From SHVO01 sp041905525 (GTDB taxonomy: Bacteria; Pseudomonadota; Alphaproteobacteria; Rhodospirillales; Rhodospirillaceae), in the NCBI GenBank assembly GCA_041905525.1, contig JAYRKY010000012.1, positions 33,120 to 97,119 of the forward strand: a DNA stretch of 64,000 nucleotides. Direction: 5' to 3'. Below the pieces are notes generated by a model. That model worked only from the letters and a program-made list of their open reading frames with translations. It was not told the DNA's origin and searched no databases. Positions 1-8,708 of this stretch are shown here, piece by piece. The stretch's first letter is position 1. Every line of letters starts with the position of its first letter. The position numbers were made by a program, and so were the translations under genes.

Positions 1-1
1 C

Positions 2-2020
2 ATAGCCCTCGTCGGACCTCAATCGAGCGGCAAGACGACATTGGTGGAAAGTATGTTGGTGGCGGCCGGCGCCATCCCGAAACGCGGAAGCCTCGCCGCC
101 GGAACAATGGTCAGCGATGTCAGTCCCGAAGCACGCGCGCGTCAGATGTCGACAGAAGTCACGCCTATTCATCTCAGCCACCTCGGCGACGACTGGGTCG
201 TCCTGGACTGCCCGGGCGCCGTTGAACTGGTTCAAGAAGCGCGGCAAGCCATGATGGTCGCGGACACGGTCGTCGTCGTCGTGGACCCCGACGAAACCCG
301 CATGCTCGCCGTGGGGCCTCTGCTGCGCTTCCTCGACGCGCACAAGATTCCGCACCTGCTCTTCATCAATAAGATCGACTCCGAGATCCACAGCGTTCAA
401 GACCTACTCGCCTCCGCCCAACGGCAATCTGCGCGCCCGTTGGTGCTGCGTCACGCGGCCATCACTGAAAGTGGCCACGTCACCGGCTATATCGATTTGG
501 TCGCCGAGCGGGCATACCACTATGTCGAAGACAAAGCGTCCGAACGCATCCCGCTGGAAAGCGTCACGGGTCAGGATACCGGCGACGCGCGCCGCTCTCT
601 GCTCGAAAAATTATCCGACTTCGACGACACCCTCCTGGAGAAGCTTCTGGAAGAGGAGGTGCCCGAGCGGGCGGAGGTCTATCGCCATCTCACGCGCGAG
701 GTCCAGGAGGACCTCATCGTCCCCGTGATGATCGGCGCCGCCGAACATGGCCACGGGGTACGCCGCCTGATGAAGGCGTTACGCCACGAGGTGCCCTCGC
801 CAGCAGCCACCGCCGATCGCCTTGGTATTCCCAGCGGTGAACCGGTGGCGCAAATCTTCAAGACCCTTTATGCGCCCCATGTCGGCAAACTTTCCTTCAT
901 CCGGCTGTGGCGCGGAAAGTTGAAAGACGGAGACATGCTGGCTGGAGTGCGCATCGGCAACATGCAGGACGCCTCGGAACCCAAACCGGGCAAAGGCGGC
1001 AAGGTGACGGCCGTCGAAGAGGGCAGCGTCGTGGCGCTGAGCAAGTTCGAGGCCGGCAAGGCCGGCACGATCCTCACCGCGTCGGGTGAACTCCAGCCGG
1101 CCGTCTGGCCCCAGCCGCCAACCCCTCTGTTTACGGTGGCCGTCTCGGCGAAGGACCGCAAGGACGACGTTAAGCTTGGCGAAGCCTTGCGCAAGATCTG
1201 CGACGAGGATCCTTCTCTGTGCGTCGATCATGTCAGCGAAACCTCGGAACTCCTCGTCCGGGGTCAAGGCGATGTCCATCTTGGAATCGCTCTGGAGCGG
1301 TTGAAACGCAAATTCGATCTGGTCGTGCAAACACATGCGCCGCAGGTGCCCTACCGCGAAACCATACGCAAGGCCGTCACGCATCACGCGCGCCATAAAC
1401 GCCAATCCGGCGGTCATGGTCAGTTCGCCGACATCAGGGTCGAGATCAAACCCCTGCCCCGCGGATCGGGCTTCGTGTTCACCGACTCAATCGTCGGCGG
1501 CGTGGTGCCGAAGAATTTCATTCCCGCGGTCGAAGCGGGACTGAAAGACAACACGGCGCATGGCCCCCTGGGCTTCAACGTGGTCGATATCAACGTGCGC
1601 CTCTACGACGGCCAGTACCATAGCGTCGACAGTTCCGATCAAGCCTTCCGCACCGCCGGGCGTCTGGCGATGACCGAAGCGCTTCCGCAATGTGAGCCGG
1701 TGCTGCTGGAGCCGATCTGCGACGTGAAGATTTACATGCCCACGGAGTTCACATCGCGTGTGCAACGGGCGATCACCCAGCGGCGTGCGCAGATCCTTGG
1801 GTTCAACGCGCGCGAGGGATGGGACGGATGGGAGGAGATCCACGTCAACATGCCAGAAGCCGCCATGCAGGATCTCATCACCGAAATCCGCTCCATCACG
1901 CAAGGGATTGGCACGTTCGAATCGGCCTTCAGCCATTACCAGGAACTGATAGGGCGCGACGCCGAGCGCGTGATCCAAGCCCGCAGACAGACCCCGGCAG
2001 GCGGCGCGGCCCATCACTGA
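2..2020 (+). CDS. Elongation factor G-like translational GTPase (5' end outside window)
   Basis: This is an EF-G-type GTPase whose first codons lie before the window. The open frame runs in from position 2 and begins with a P-loop, GPQSSGKT, at about codons 5-12. A DCPG box (G3) and an NKID box (G4) follow within the first 125 visible residues. The P-loop departs from the GHVDAGKT of canonical FusA, which points to the EF-G-like paralogue family found beside true EF-G in many alphaproteobacteria. Domain II, III, IV and V sequence follows; domain IV contains SGGHGQFADI and GGVVPKNFIPAVEAG. The visible 672 residues match the family length. The exact role of this paralogue in translation is not settled. 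No start or promoter can be judged. Confidence 0.88.
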   Translation: MALVGPQSSGKTTLVESMLVAAGAIPKRGSLAAGTMVSDVSPEARARQMSTEVTPIHLSHLGDDWVVLDCPGAVELVQEARQAMMVADTVVVVVDPDETRMLAVGPLLRFLDAHKIPHLLFINKIDSEIHSVQDLLASAQRQSARPLVLRHAAITESGHVTGYIDLVAERAYHYVEDKASERIPLESVTGQDTGDARRSLLEKLSDFDDTLLEKLLEEEVPERAEVYRHLTREVQEDLIVPVMIGAAEHGHGVRRLMKALRHEVPSPAATADRLGIPSGEPVAQIFKTLYAPHVGKLSFIRLWRGKLKDGDMLAGVRIGNMQDASEPKPGKGGKVTAVEEGSVVALSKFEAGKAGTILTASGELQPAVWPQPPTPLFTVAVSAKDRKDDVKLGEALRKICDEDPSLCVDHVSETSELLVRGQGDVHLGIALERLKRKFDLVVQTHAPQVPYRETIRKAVTHHARHKRQSGGHGQFADIRVEIKPLPRGSGFVFTDSIVGGVVPKNFIPAVEAGLKDNTAHGPLGFNVVDINVRLYDGQYHSVDSSDQAFRTAGRLAMTEALPQCEPVLLEPICDVKIYMPTEFTSRVQRAITQRRAQILGFNAREGWDGWEEIHVNMPEAAMQDLITEIRSITQGIGTFESAFSHYQELIGRDAERVIQARRQTPAGGAAHH

Positions 2021-2144
2021 TCGGGCCGCCCCCGCGGCCCAGACCTCCAGTCCCCACCCGCCCGGCGATGAAAATACCATCGCCGCGCTACTGTTTTGCC
2101 GCAGTTGCGAGATTATATAGGCCCCTCCATGTGTTAGGGTGCCG

Positions 2145-2402
2145 ATGACGATCCGCCAGAAAATTAAGACGTTCCGCGAAAAGGTAACGCGCCTGCCGAA
2201 ACCGCTCCGGATCATCGTAGGCGTTTTGTTTGTGCTGTGCGGACTTGTCGGATTCCTACCCATTCTCGGATTTTGGATGGTGCCGGTGGGTTTGGCCGTG
2301 CTCTCGATCGACATTCCGATCGTGAAGAAACTTGTTCACCGTATGACGACCGCTTTCAACCGTTGGCGGCGCAAGCGCCGGGAGAAGCGGCAGGGGCAGT
2401 AG
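2145..2402 (+). CDS. Small conserved membrane protein
   Basis: An 85-residue protein with a basic N-terminus, two closely spaced hydrophobic segments at about residues 20-57 and a very basic arginine/lysine tail, so both ends probably face the cytoplasm. The phrase LPILGFWMVPVGLAVLSIDIP between the segments recalls the PGPGW-type small transmembrane family, but I cannot assign a function. I chose the ATG at 2145 because AGGG lies five bases upstream; a GTG two codons earlier is possible. The gene follows the EF-G-like gene by 124 bases and is 16 bases ahead of the lipoprotein gene, so it may be cotranscribed with that gene. Confidence 0.6.
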   Translation: MTIRQKIKTFREKVTRLPKPLRIIVGVLFVLCGLVGFLPILGFWMVPVGLAVLSIDIPIVKKLVHRMTTAFNRWRRKRREKRQGQ

Positions 2403-2418
2403 GGGCTAAGCCGGGGGA

Positions 2419-3897
2419 ATGAGAACGCTGCGTGTCTTTCTCGTAACCGTCTTGGTGGTGGCGCTGACCGCCTGCACACGCGCGCCCGAAGCGGACAGAT
2501 TGAAGTCCGACATGCAGGTCCTGATCGACGAGAACTTCGCACCCGGGCTGCTCGAAGTCGTGTCGGCGCGGCAGACGCGCGTTATTCCCTACGTTGTGGC
2601 TGGCGAGAAAGTCCGCGTCGGTTACGACGCCGCGCTTCGCTTGAAACGGGACCATCGTTTCGGCGCCTGGGACCAGATCAACATCGCGACCTTGGCCCTT
2701 CTTCTCGACGCGCCGCCCACTGAAATTCGCGGCATCAAGCCCAGCGGCAACGCCGCCGGTGACATGATTTCGATCAGGGGAGGATTGACCTACCTGACCG
2801 CCGGTGACGCATGGAAACTCGACGTCACGCCCCCGGCGACCGCACCGCAGGAACCTAACGGTTTCGTTCTGGTCTCGGATTTCCGCGCCGCGGTCAAACG
2901 GCGTGTTGATGCTTTCAATGCAATGTGGCGCGCCTCGCGGACCGCGATTTCCTACGACGAATGGAAGCGGGCGCGCCGTGCCGTCGCGGGACGCACGGCG
3001 AGGCACGACGGCGGCTTCTCGGTCGCAACGGATATCGAAGGTTCGGTGTATTGGCATCTGGGAGACGCCGCCGCGCGCACCGCCGACAACGAGAATATCC
3101 CTTTTGCCAATGTCGCCGCCGAGGGGCCTCAGGAAGCGTTGGATTTCTTGCGCGACGGCAGGGTCAGCGCCGTCATCATGCGCAATACGGAAGCGTCTCT
3201 CGCCGCCAACGGCTTGGCGCCTTACGACGCCAGCGGTCCTTATAAATTGGAAGCGCTGGCCGCGCTCTATCCCGAACCCGTCCATGTCATCGTCAAGGAC
3301 GGCAGCCCCCTAGGCTCTCCGGCCGAGCTTTTCGGTAAACACGTGGGCGTCGCCGGGACGGAGCGGGTCGACGCGGTGGAAGCCGAGGCGGTGCTGCGCG
3401 GTCATGGCGTCCCGCTGTCGGCGCTCGCGGCGCCCCTCGTGGCGGTTCCCACCGATGAGGCGCTCGATCAGCTGGAGGCCGGCGCCTTCGACGCGCTCGT
3501 TGTGACGGCGCCGCTGCCTAGCGCGCCGCTGCGCCGCTTCGCCGCCCGCAGGCCGATCCGGCTCCTGCCGTTCGACAGCGATGCAATCGCATTCCTGACA
3601 AGCGGCGTTGCGAATTATGTCGCGATCACGATTCCGGCGCGGACTTATCCAGGACAGACCCGCCCCCTCGCCGCTGTGGCAGCAGTGGCCATGCTTGTCT
3701 CGGTCGACACAGTGCCCGCGAAGGAGACGAGCGGGCTCCTGGACCTCATGCTCGGCCGGGTCGACTACCTCCCCCTCGGAAGCTTGACGGGCGCCATGGT
3801 GGGCCGTGCGGACGCCCGCAGGCCCATGACCCTGCCCTGGCATGCCGGGGCCATCGCCTTCTTCGAAGTGACCAAGGAGCCGGCCGCCAAACCCTAA
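2419..3897 (+). CDS. TAXI-type solute-binding lipoprotein
   Basis: A 492-residue exported protein. The N-terminus is a lipoprotein signal with lipobox LTAC, so it is probably anchored in a membrane facing the periplasm. The C-terminal half has the layout of TAXI-type (TRAP-associated) periplasmic binding proteins: a segment ending in YPEPVHVIVKDGS at about residues 282-294, then a lobe with GKHVGVAGTERVDAVEAEAVL, and a closing LPWHAGAIAFFEVTKE. The first 150 residues are an extra N-terminal region not typical of short TAXI proteins. No TRAP permease genes are adjacent, so the ligand and partner are unknown and it may serve as a sensor. A GGGGGA ribosome site precedes the ATG. Confidence 0.68.
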   Translation: MRTLRVFLVTVLVVALTACTRAPEADRLKSDMQVLIDENFAPGLLEVVSARQTRVIPYVVAGEKVRVGYDAALRLKRDHRFGAWDQINIATLALLLDAPPTEIRGIKPSGNAAGDMISIRGGLTYLTAGDAWKLDVTPPATAPQEPNGFVLVSDFRAAVKRRVDAFNAMWRASRTAISYDEWKRARRAVAGRTARHDGGFSVATDIEGSVYWHLGDAAARTADNENIPFANVAAEGPQEALDFLRDGRVSAVIMRNTEASLAANGLAPYDASGPYKLEALAALYPEPVHVIVKDGSPLGSPAELFGKHVGVAGTERVDAVEAEAVLRGHGVPLSALAAPLVAVPTDEALDQLEAGAFDALVVTAPLPSAPLRRFAARRPIRLLPFDSDAIAFLTSGVANYVAITIPARTYPGQTRPLAAVAAVAMLVSVDTVPAKETSGLLDLMLGRVDYLPLGSLTGAMVGRADARRPMTLPWHAGAIAFFEVTKEPAAKP

Positions 3898-4073
3898 GCA
3901 CGTTCCACGTGAATTTGGGCCGGCTCCGCATACCAAACGCCCACATCATGCATATTTTTTAGTCATGATTTTTTAACGACTAAATTTTGGGCGTTTTTTC
4001 GCAGCACCACCGGCATGCTCCCGGGACGGTCCAAAACTCCAACCCTTTGGATTCGGCTCTGAATCAGTCGCGG

Positions 4074-4091
4074 TGCGGCATAAATGCTGCA
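4074..4091. repeat. 18-bp imperfect dyad upstream of the sigma-54 promoter
   Basis: The bases form an imperfect palindrome, TGC.GCAT..ATGC.GCA, lying 11 bases before the -24 box of the promoter ahead of the porin gene. It could be a regulator site, but it is closer to the promoter than a typical NtrC enhancer and does not fit the NtrC consensus well. The rest of the 3898-4214 gap holds one more small inverted repeat, TTTAGTC/GACTAAA at 3958-3984, which may end the lipoprotein transcript. Confidence 0.35.
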
Positions 4092-4102
4092 TCGCAAAAA
4101 GA

Positions 4103-4118
4103 TGGCACGACCCTTGCA
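4103..4118 (+). promoter_or_regulatory. Sigma-54 (RpoN) promoter for porin-amtB-glnK
   Basis: TGGCACGACCCTTGCA matches the sigma-54 consensus TGGCACG-N4-TTGCW, with GG at 4104-4105 and GC at 4116-4117 separated by exactly ten bases. It lies 97 bases before the porin start codon. RpoN with NtrC is the established control for ammonium transporter and PII genes, so this promoter fits the operon behind it. Confidence 0.85.
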
Positions 4119-4214
4119 ATGAGGTTTAGCGGGCCGGTGCCCGACGGACGGAAGCGACATCGCGGGGAAGCGCGGAGCTCCGGTCCGGAGAACCCAAATG
4201 CGAGAGGGGATAAG

Positions 4215-4916
4215 ATGAACAAGAAAATGGTCGGACTGCTTGGTGCGGTCTTTGCGTTCGCTGCGCCTGTTGCGGCCAGCGCCCAGGACAGCGCGATGCC
4301 CGGCACCTTCACGGGCAACATCGCGCTCACCAACGATTATGTGTTCCGCGGCATCACGCAGAGCAACCAGGACCCGGCCGTCCAGGGCGGATTGGACTGG
4401 GACAGCGGCGCGGGGGTTTATCTCGGCACCTGGGCCTCGTCGATCGAGTTCGGCGACGACGCCAGCATGGAGCTCGACCTGTACGGCGGCTATCGCGGAT
4501 CGGTCGACAATTTCACCTACGACCTCGGGTTCCTCTACTACGCATACCCCGGCGCCTCGGCGAAGGGCTATGAGTTCTGGGAAGTCTACGCGAAGGCCGG
4601 TTACAACTTCGGCCCGATGGCCGCGACGGTCGGCGTCAACTATACCCCGGACAATTTCGGCGCCACGAACAACGATCAGTCGATCTACTACAGCGCGGTT
4701 TTGTCCGCGCCGATCGGCGACATGTTCGCCATCTCCGCCGGCGCCGGCTACTCCGCGCTGGAAGGCGTGAAGAACTACGCCGATTGGAACATCGGCGGCA
4801 CGATCAACGTCCCGCAGTGGTTCAGCCTCGACCTTCGCTACTACAACACCGATTTGCACTCGGCGGGCAGCCTCTCCGACGACCGCTTCGTCGTGAAAAT
4901 TTCCAGAGCTTTCTAA
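4215..4916 (+). CDS. TorF-type putative outer-membrane porin
   Basis: A 233-residue exported protein with a signal peptide ending at ASA-QD (about residue 23), followed by a beta-rich chain with many aromatic residues at alternating positions and a terminal Phe, as in outer-membrane barrels. The start of the mature chain, GNIALTNDYVFRGITQSNQDPAVQGGLDW, is the signature of the TIGR02001/TorF family. The start at 4215 is preceded by a purine-rich ribosome site, GAGAGGGGA. The gene stands directly ahead of amtB and behind a sigma-54 promoter, so it is likely induced by nitrogen limitation and may let small nitrogen compounds across the outer membrane. That last role is inference. Confidence 0.8.
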   Translation: MNKKMVGLLGAVFAFAAPVAASAQDSAMPGTFTGNIALTNDYVFRGITQSNQDPAVQGGLDWDSGAGVYLGTWASSIEFGDDASMELDLYGGYRGSVDNFTYDLGFLYYAYPGASAKGYEFWEVYAKAGYNFGPMAATVGVNYTPDNFGATNNDQSIYYSAVLSAPIGDMFAISAGAGYSALEGVKNYADWNIGGTINVPQWFSLDLRYYNTDLHSAGSLSDDRFVVKISRAF

Positions 4917-4928
4917 TCCTACCGATAT

Positions 4929-4954
4929 CCGCCGCGGCCCCCTGGCCGCGGCGG
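4929..4954 (+). terminator. GC-rich hairpin between porin and amtB genes
   Basis: Two 11-base arms, CCGCCGCGGCC and GGCCGCGGCGG, flank a four-base loop and are followed by TCCTCTTT. The T-run is poor, so it may act as a partial terminator or RNA-stabilising hairpin that sets the ratio of porin to transporter mRNA. Confidence 0.6.
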
Positions 4955-4988
4955 TCCTCTTTAACGACCCAAATGGGGGAGCAACCAG

Positions 4989-6407
4989 ATGAAACGTTTG
5001 AGGACTACGATAACTGCAATGGTGTGGGCGGTCTTCGCGCTCACGCTGTCCGCGCCGGCCATGCACGGCGCCTTCGCGCAAGACGCCGCTCCTGCGGCCG
5101 AAGCCGCCGCCCCTGCGGAAGCCCCGGCGGCTGAAGCTGCGGCGCCCGCGGCCGCCCCTGCGGCTGAACCGGCTGCGCCGGCCGGCCCGTCGTTCGACAC
5201 CGGCGATACCGCGTGGATGCTCACCTCTACCGCCCTCGTCCTTCTCATGACGATCCCGGGCCTGGCGCTCTTCTACGGCGGCATGGTCCGCAAGAAGAAC
5301 GTGCTCGCCACGGTGATGCAGAGCTTTGCCATCACCTGTCTCATCACCGTGCTCTGGATGGTCGCGGGCTACAGCCTCGCGTTCACCGAGGGCTCGTCGC
5401 TGATCGGCGGCACCAGTCGCCTGTTCCTCGCCGGAATGGGTCTCGACAGCGTGCATCCGCTGGCCGCGACCATTCCTGAATCGGTCTTCATGACCTTTCA
5501 GATGACCTTCGCCATCATCACCCCGGCCCTGATCTGCGGCGCGGTGGCTGACCGCATGAAGTTCTCCGCCCTGATGATCTTCATCGCGGTGTGGAGCCTC
5601 GTCGTGTACGTGCCGATCGCGCACTGGGTGTGGGGCGGCGGCTTCCTCGGTACCGCGGGCGTTCTCGACTACGCCGGCGGCACGGTCGTTCACATCAACG
5701 CCGGCGTGGCGGGCCTTGTCGCCGCCATCATGCTCGGCAAGCGCATCGGCTACGGCACGGAACCGCTTCCGCCGCACAACCTGGTGCTCAGCGTCACCGG
5801 CGCTGCGCTCCTGTGGGTCGGCTGGTTCGGCTTCAACGCCGGCTCCGCCGCTGGCGCCAGCATGAACGCCGGCATGGCCATGGCCGTGACCCAGATCGCC
5901 ACTGCGGCCGCCGGCCTCGCGTGGATGATTATCGAATGGGCATTCAAGGGTAAACCGAGCGTTCTCGGCATCATCTCCGGCGCCGTCGGCGGCCTCGTGG
6001 CGATCACGCCGGCCTCCGGCTTCGTCGATCCGATGGGCGCGCTGATCATCGGCCTCGTGGCCGGCGTCGGCTGCTACCTCGGCGCCACCGCCCTCAAGCA
6101 TGCCCTTGGTTACGACGACAGCTTGGATGCCTTCGGCGTCCACGGTGTCGGCGGCATCATCGGCGCCGTGCTCACCGGTGTCTTCGCCCGCGAAGCCATC
6201 AGCCCGATCGATGCGCACGGCCTCATCGAAGGCAACAGCGCCCAGGTCGTCACACAGCTCTACGGTGTCGGCGTCACCGTCGTTTACTGCGCCATCGCTA
6301 CTGCGATCATTCTCAAGGTGGTGGATCTCATCGTGGGTCTCCGCGTCGAGAAGGACGAAGAGCGCGAAGGGTTGGATATCGTCCTCCACGGCGAGGTCGT
6401 GAACTAA
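4989..6407 (+). CDS. amtB: Ammonium transporter Amt
   Basis: A 472-residue inner-membrane channel for ammonium. It starts with a signal peptide and a 35-residue Ala/Pro/Glu-rich linker (residues 30-65), followed by the transporter fold of eleven membrane segments. Recognisable parts are the DTAWMLTSTALVLLMTIPGLALFYGG entry helix, the periplasmic FxxTF-like phenylalanine region, the twin-histidine helices (AGGTVVHINAGVAGL and DDSLDAFGVHGVGGIIG) and a hydrophilic C-terminus that contacts PII. The linker is typical of alphaproteobacterial Amt proteins. It sits between the porin gene and glnK, and PII can plug the channel when nitrogen is plentiful. A ribosome site GGGGGAGCAACCAG precedes the ATG. 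Confidence 0.95.
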   Translation: MKRLRTTITAMVWAVFALTLSAPAMHGAFAQDAAPAAEAAAPAEAPAAEAAAPAAAPAAEPAAPAGPSFDTGDTAWMLTSTALVLLMTIPGLALFYGGMVRKKNVLATVMQSFAITCLITVLWMVAGYSLAFTEGSSLIGGTSRLFLAGMGLDSVHPLAATIPESVFMTFQMTFAIITPALICGAVADRMKFSALMIFIAVWSLVVYVPIAHWVWGGGFLGTAGVLDYAGGTVVHINAGVAGLVAAIMLGKRIGYGTEPLPPHNLVLSVTGAALLWVGWFGFNAGSAAGASMNAGMAMAVTQIATAAAGLAWMIIEWAFKGKPSVLGIISGAVGGLVAITPASGFVDPMGALIIGLVAGVGCYLGATALKHALGYDDSLDAFGVHGVGGIIGAVLTGVFAREAISPIDAHGLIEGNSAQVVTQLYGVGVTVVYCAIATAIILKVVDLIVGLRVEKDEEREGLDIVLHGEVVN

Positions 6408-6438
6408 CCCCTAGGGGAAGTGGGGACGCGCTCGACAG

Positions 6439-6477
6439 AGTTCGCCACATGCGAAGGCTTCTTCGGTGTGGCGAACT
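6439..6477 (+). terminator. Hairpin after amtB
   Basis: An 11-bp perfect stem, AGTTCGCCACA / TGTGGCGAACT, with a 17-base loop lies 31 bases after the amtB stop. Only TTTCC follows, so it may reduce rather than stop read-through into glnK. No separate sigma-54 promoter was found in the 205-base gap before glnK. Confidence 0.55.
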
Positions 6478-6612
6478 TTCCCCCCTCGATCCCCGGATGG
6501 TAAGCTTGGGCTCTCGGCAACCTTACGTCCGCGCCGATCAGCCCCACGCAGTACGAAGACAGTTCGCGGTGCAAATCGCGATCACCGGTACATCCGAACA
6601 GGAGACCTAGAG

Positions 6613-6951
6613 ATGAAAAAAATCGAAGCGATTATCCGGCCATTCAAGCTGGATGAAGTGAAGAAAGCGCTGAATGACATCGGCGTGCAGGGTTTGACCG
6701 TGCTTGAGGTCAAGGGTTTCGGCCGCCAGAAGGGCCACACCGAGTTGTATCGCGGCGCGGAGTACGTCGTTGACCTCGTGCCGAAAGTGAAGATCGACGT
6801 GGTGGTCGACGACCCGCAGGTCGAACCGGCCATCGAAGCGATCCGCAGCGCCGCCCAAAGCGGCAAGATCGGCGACGGCAAAATTTTCGTATCGCCGGTC
6901 AGCGAAGTCGTGCGCATCCGTACAGGTGAGCGCGGCGCCTCGGCGATCTAG
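6613..6951 (+). CDS. glnK: PII signal transduction protein GlnK/GlnB
   Basis: A 112-residue PII protein of standard length that senses 2-oxoglutarate and ATP/ADP and controls AmtB and nitrogen regulators. The T-loop is complete, and Tyr51 in GHTELYRGAEYVVD is the uridylylation site. The C-terminal signature GDGKIFVSPVSEVVRIRTGERG is present. The ATG at 6613 follows GGAGACCTAGAG. It is called GlnK rather than GlnB because of its link to amtB; sequence alone does not decide this. The order amtB then glnK is the reverse of the commoner glnK-amtB. A terminator follows. Confidence 0.93.
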   Translation: MKKIEAIIRPFKLDEVKKALNDIGVQGLTVLEVKGFGRQKGHTELYRGAEYVVDLVPKVKIDVVVDDPQVEPAIEAIRSAAQSGKIGDGKIFVSPVSEVVRIRTGERGASAI

Positions 6952-6997
6952 CCATGTGACTGCTGTTTCGTAGGTCCCCCCCAGGGACCTCACCTAG

Positions 6998-7034
6998 AGC
7001 CGGCCAGGGACCTCCCCCCTGCGCCGGCTTTTTT
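6998..7034 (+). terminator. Rho-independent terminator of glnK
   Basis: AGCCGGC pairs with GCCGGCT, with an inner CAGGG/CCCTG pairing, and is followed by TTTTTT. It ends the porin-amtB-glnK transcript and separates it from the convergent amidase gene. Confidence 0.88.
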
Positions 7035-7072
7035 CTTGCCCACGCGGCGGTCGATAGAAACGCCGTACAAAT

Positions 7073-8443
7073 TTATGCCGGGGCGCCCGTGAATCCGCCC
7101 ACCGCCTTCATGAAGGCGCTCGCGAACGGCGCCATACGCGCCTCGGTGAACATCGGGCCCACCAGTTGCACACCGAAGGGCAGCCCCCGCGGATTGATGC
7201 CCGCGGGAACTGCGAAGGCCGCAAGATCCAGGATATTCGCGAAGCCGGTATAAAGACTGAACTTCCAGGGCAGCGCGATCGGGTCGGCCTCCACTTCGGC
7301 GGCCGTCGTTTGGATGGGCGACGTCGGCGCGAGCAGGAACTCCGCCCCGGAGAAGAGCCCGGCAACCTCGCGCTTCAGGGCTTCCAGTTTGTGGATCCCG
7401 GCGAAGACCTCCGTTGCCTTCCGATCCTTGTTTCCCAAGATCAGCTTCACCACGTTGGGATGGCACTCTGCCTCGTGCGCTTCCATGAACGCACCAAGAT
7501 CCACGACACGTTCGGCGATGAAACCGGCGCCGTACAACAGCCCGCCCGCCTCGCGGAACGGCGCGAAATCGACCTCCCGCTTCTTTCCGCCGATGCTTTC
7601 CATCCGGGCAACGGCCGCGGCGAACATTTGTGCATTTTCCGTATCGCCGAAGAATTCCAGATCCGCCGCCTTCGGCACGGCGAAAGTGAAACTGCCCGGC
7701 GTGGCGGCGGGGATCGAAACGCGCACACGCGAATAGATATCCGCCGGATCCATTTCCGCCAGCGCGTCCAATACAGTCATGGCATCCTCGACGCTGTGCG
7801 ACAGCACCGACACGCAATCGATCGAGCGATTACACGGCACCACGCCGGAGGCGGAGATGATTCCCCGCGTCGGCTTCAGGCCGACGATATTGTTGAACGC
7901 GGCGGGGATGCGCCCCGAACCCGCGGTGTCACTGCCGAGGGCGAACGGTACGATACCCGCGCCCACCGCCACGGCGGAGCCCGAGCTTGACCCGCCGGCC
8001 ACGTAGTCGCGCCCGAAGACGGAGCGCGGGGCGCCATAGGGCGTGCGCAAGCCCGCTGTTCCGGTTGCGAACTGATCCATGTTGGTCTTGCCGATGATGA
8101 CAGCGCCCGCGGCTTCAAGCCGGCGGATGGCGAAGGCGGTTTCCTTCGGCCTGTAGGCGTAGGCGGGGCAGCCCGCGGTCGTGTCGTAGCCCGCGAGATC
8201 CATATTGTCCTTGATGGCGCACGGCAGGCCGAACAGCGGCATCTTGGCGCGTGCGGACGCGTCGAGCGCTTCGAGCATCTTCACTCTGGCCTCAATCGCG
8301 TCGGCGGGAATGCGTGTGATCCAGACACCCGTTCCTACATAAGTATCGGCCCGGCGAACCGCCTCGGAGACGATGTCTGCGACGCGCGCGCCGGCGGCAT
8401 AGGCGGCGCGAATCTCGGGAAGCGTGAAACGCAGAGTCTTCAT
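7073..8443 (-). CDS. Allophanate hydrolase-like amidase (AtzF amidase domain)
   Basis: A 456-residue amidase-signature enzyme without signal peptide, hence cytoplasmic. The Ser-Ser-Lys triad is visible as Lys78 (AIKDN), Ser152 (AGGSSSGSA) and Ser176 (DTAGSGR). The wording of these motifs and of the rest (GLPCAIKDNMDLAGYDTTAGCP, PTRGIISASGVVP) is that of AtzF-type allophanate hydrolases, which release ammonia and CO2 from allophanate. Those enzymes are usually about 600 residues with a C-terminal domain; here only the amidase part is present. No urea carboxylase gene is next to it. It points toward the nitrogen genes on its left, which supports a nitrogen-scavenging role. Confidence 0.75.
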   Translation of the reverse strand: MKTLRFTLPEIRAAYAAGARVADIVSEAVRRADTYVGTGVWITRIPADAIEARVKMLEALDASARAKMPLFGLPCAIKDNMDLAGYDTTAGCPAYAYRPKETAFAIRRLEAAGAVIIGKTNMDQFATGTAGLRTPYGAPRSVFGRDYVAGGSSSGSAVAVGAGIVPFALGSDTAGSGRIPAAFNNIVGLKPTRGIISASGVVPCNRSIDCVSVLSHSVEDAMTVLDALAEMDPADIYSRVRVSIPAATPGSFTFAVPKAADLEFFGDTENAQMFAAAVARMESIGGKKREVDFAPFREAGGLLYGAGFIAERVVDLGAFMEAHEAECHPNVVKLILGNKDRKATEVFAGIHKLEALKREVAGLFSGAEFLLAPTSPIQTTAAEVEADPIALPWKFSLYTGFANILDLAAFAVPAGINPRGLPFGVQLVGPMFTEARMAPFASAFMKAVGGFTGAPA

Positions 8444-8708
8444 GGTCGGCGACCTTTTTCAGGGCTTGTAAGCACCGGCTTCGCTACGGCGGTACGGAAG
8501 ATTTTCCTTGTGCAGTGCACACTTGGGGAGCGCAGGCAGCCTAAGTACTCGATTTTTCCGCGTCAATTCCGCGTCTCGGTAAGGACAGCTTACCAATTGG
8601 CGCGGTTATCCACAGATGAACTGGATTTTACCTAAACATCCCCTTGCGCGGCGTGGGATCGGATGTAAAGAACAGCCCGGAACAGCTACGTTTTTTGAAG
8701 GGATCACG

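Noticed and set aside
3963..6389. Very long antisense open frame opposite the porin-amtB region
   Set aside because: Its translation is a low-complexity His/Asp/Arg/Glu-rich string without family motifs, and it mirrors well-supported genes on the other strand. It is a high-GC shadow.
6408..6612. A second sigma-54 promoter before glnK
   Set aside because: No GG-N10-GC pair with a TGGC/TTGC context was found in the gap.
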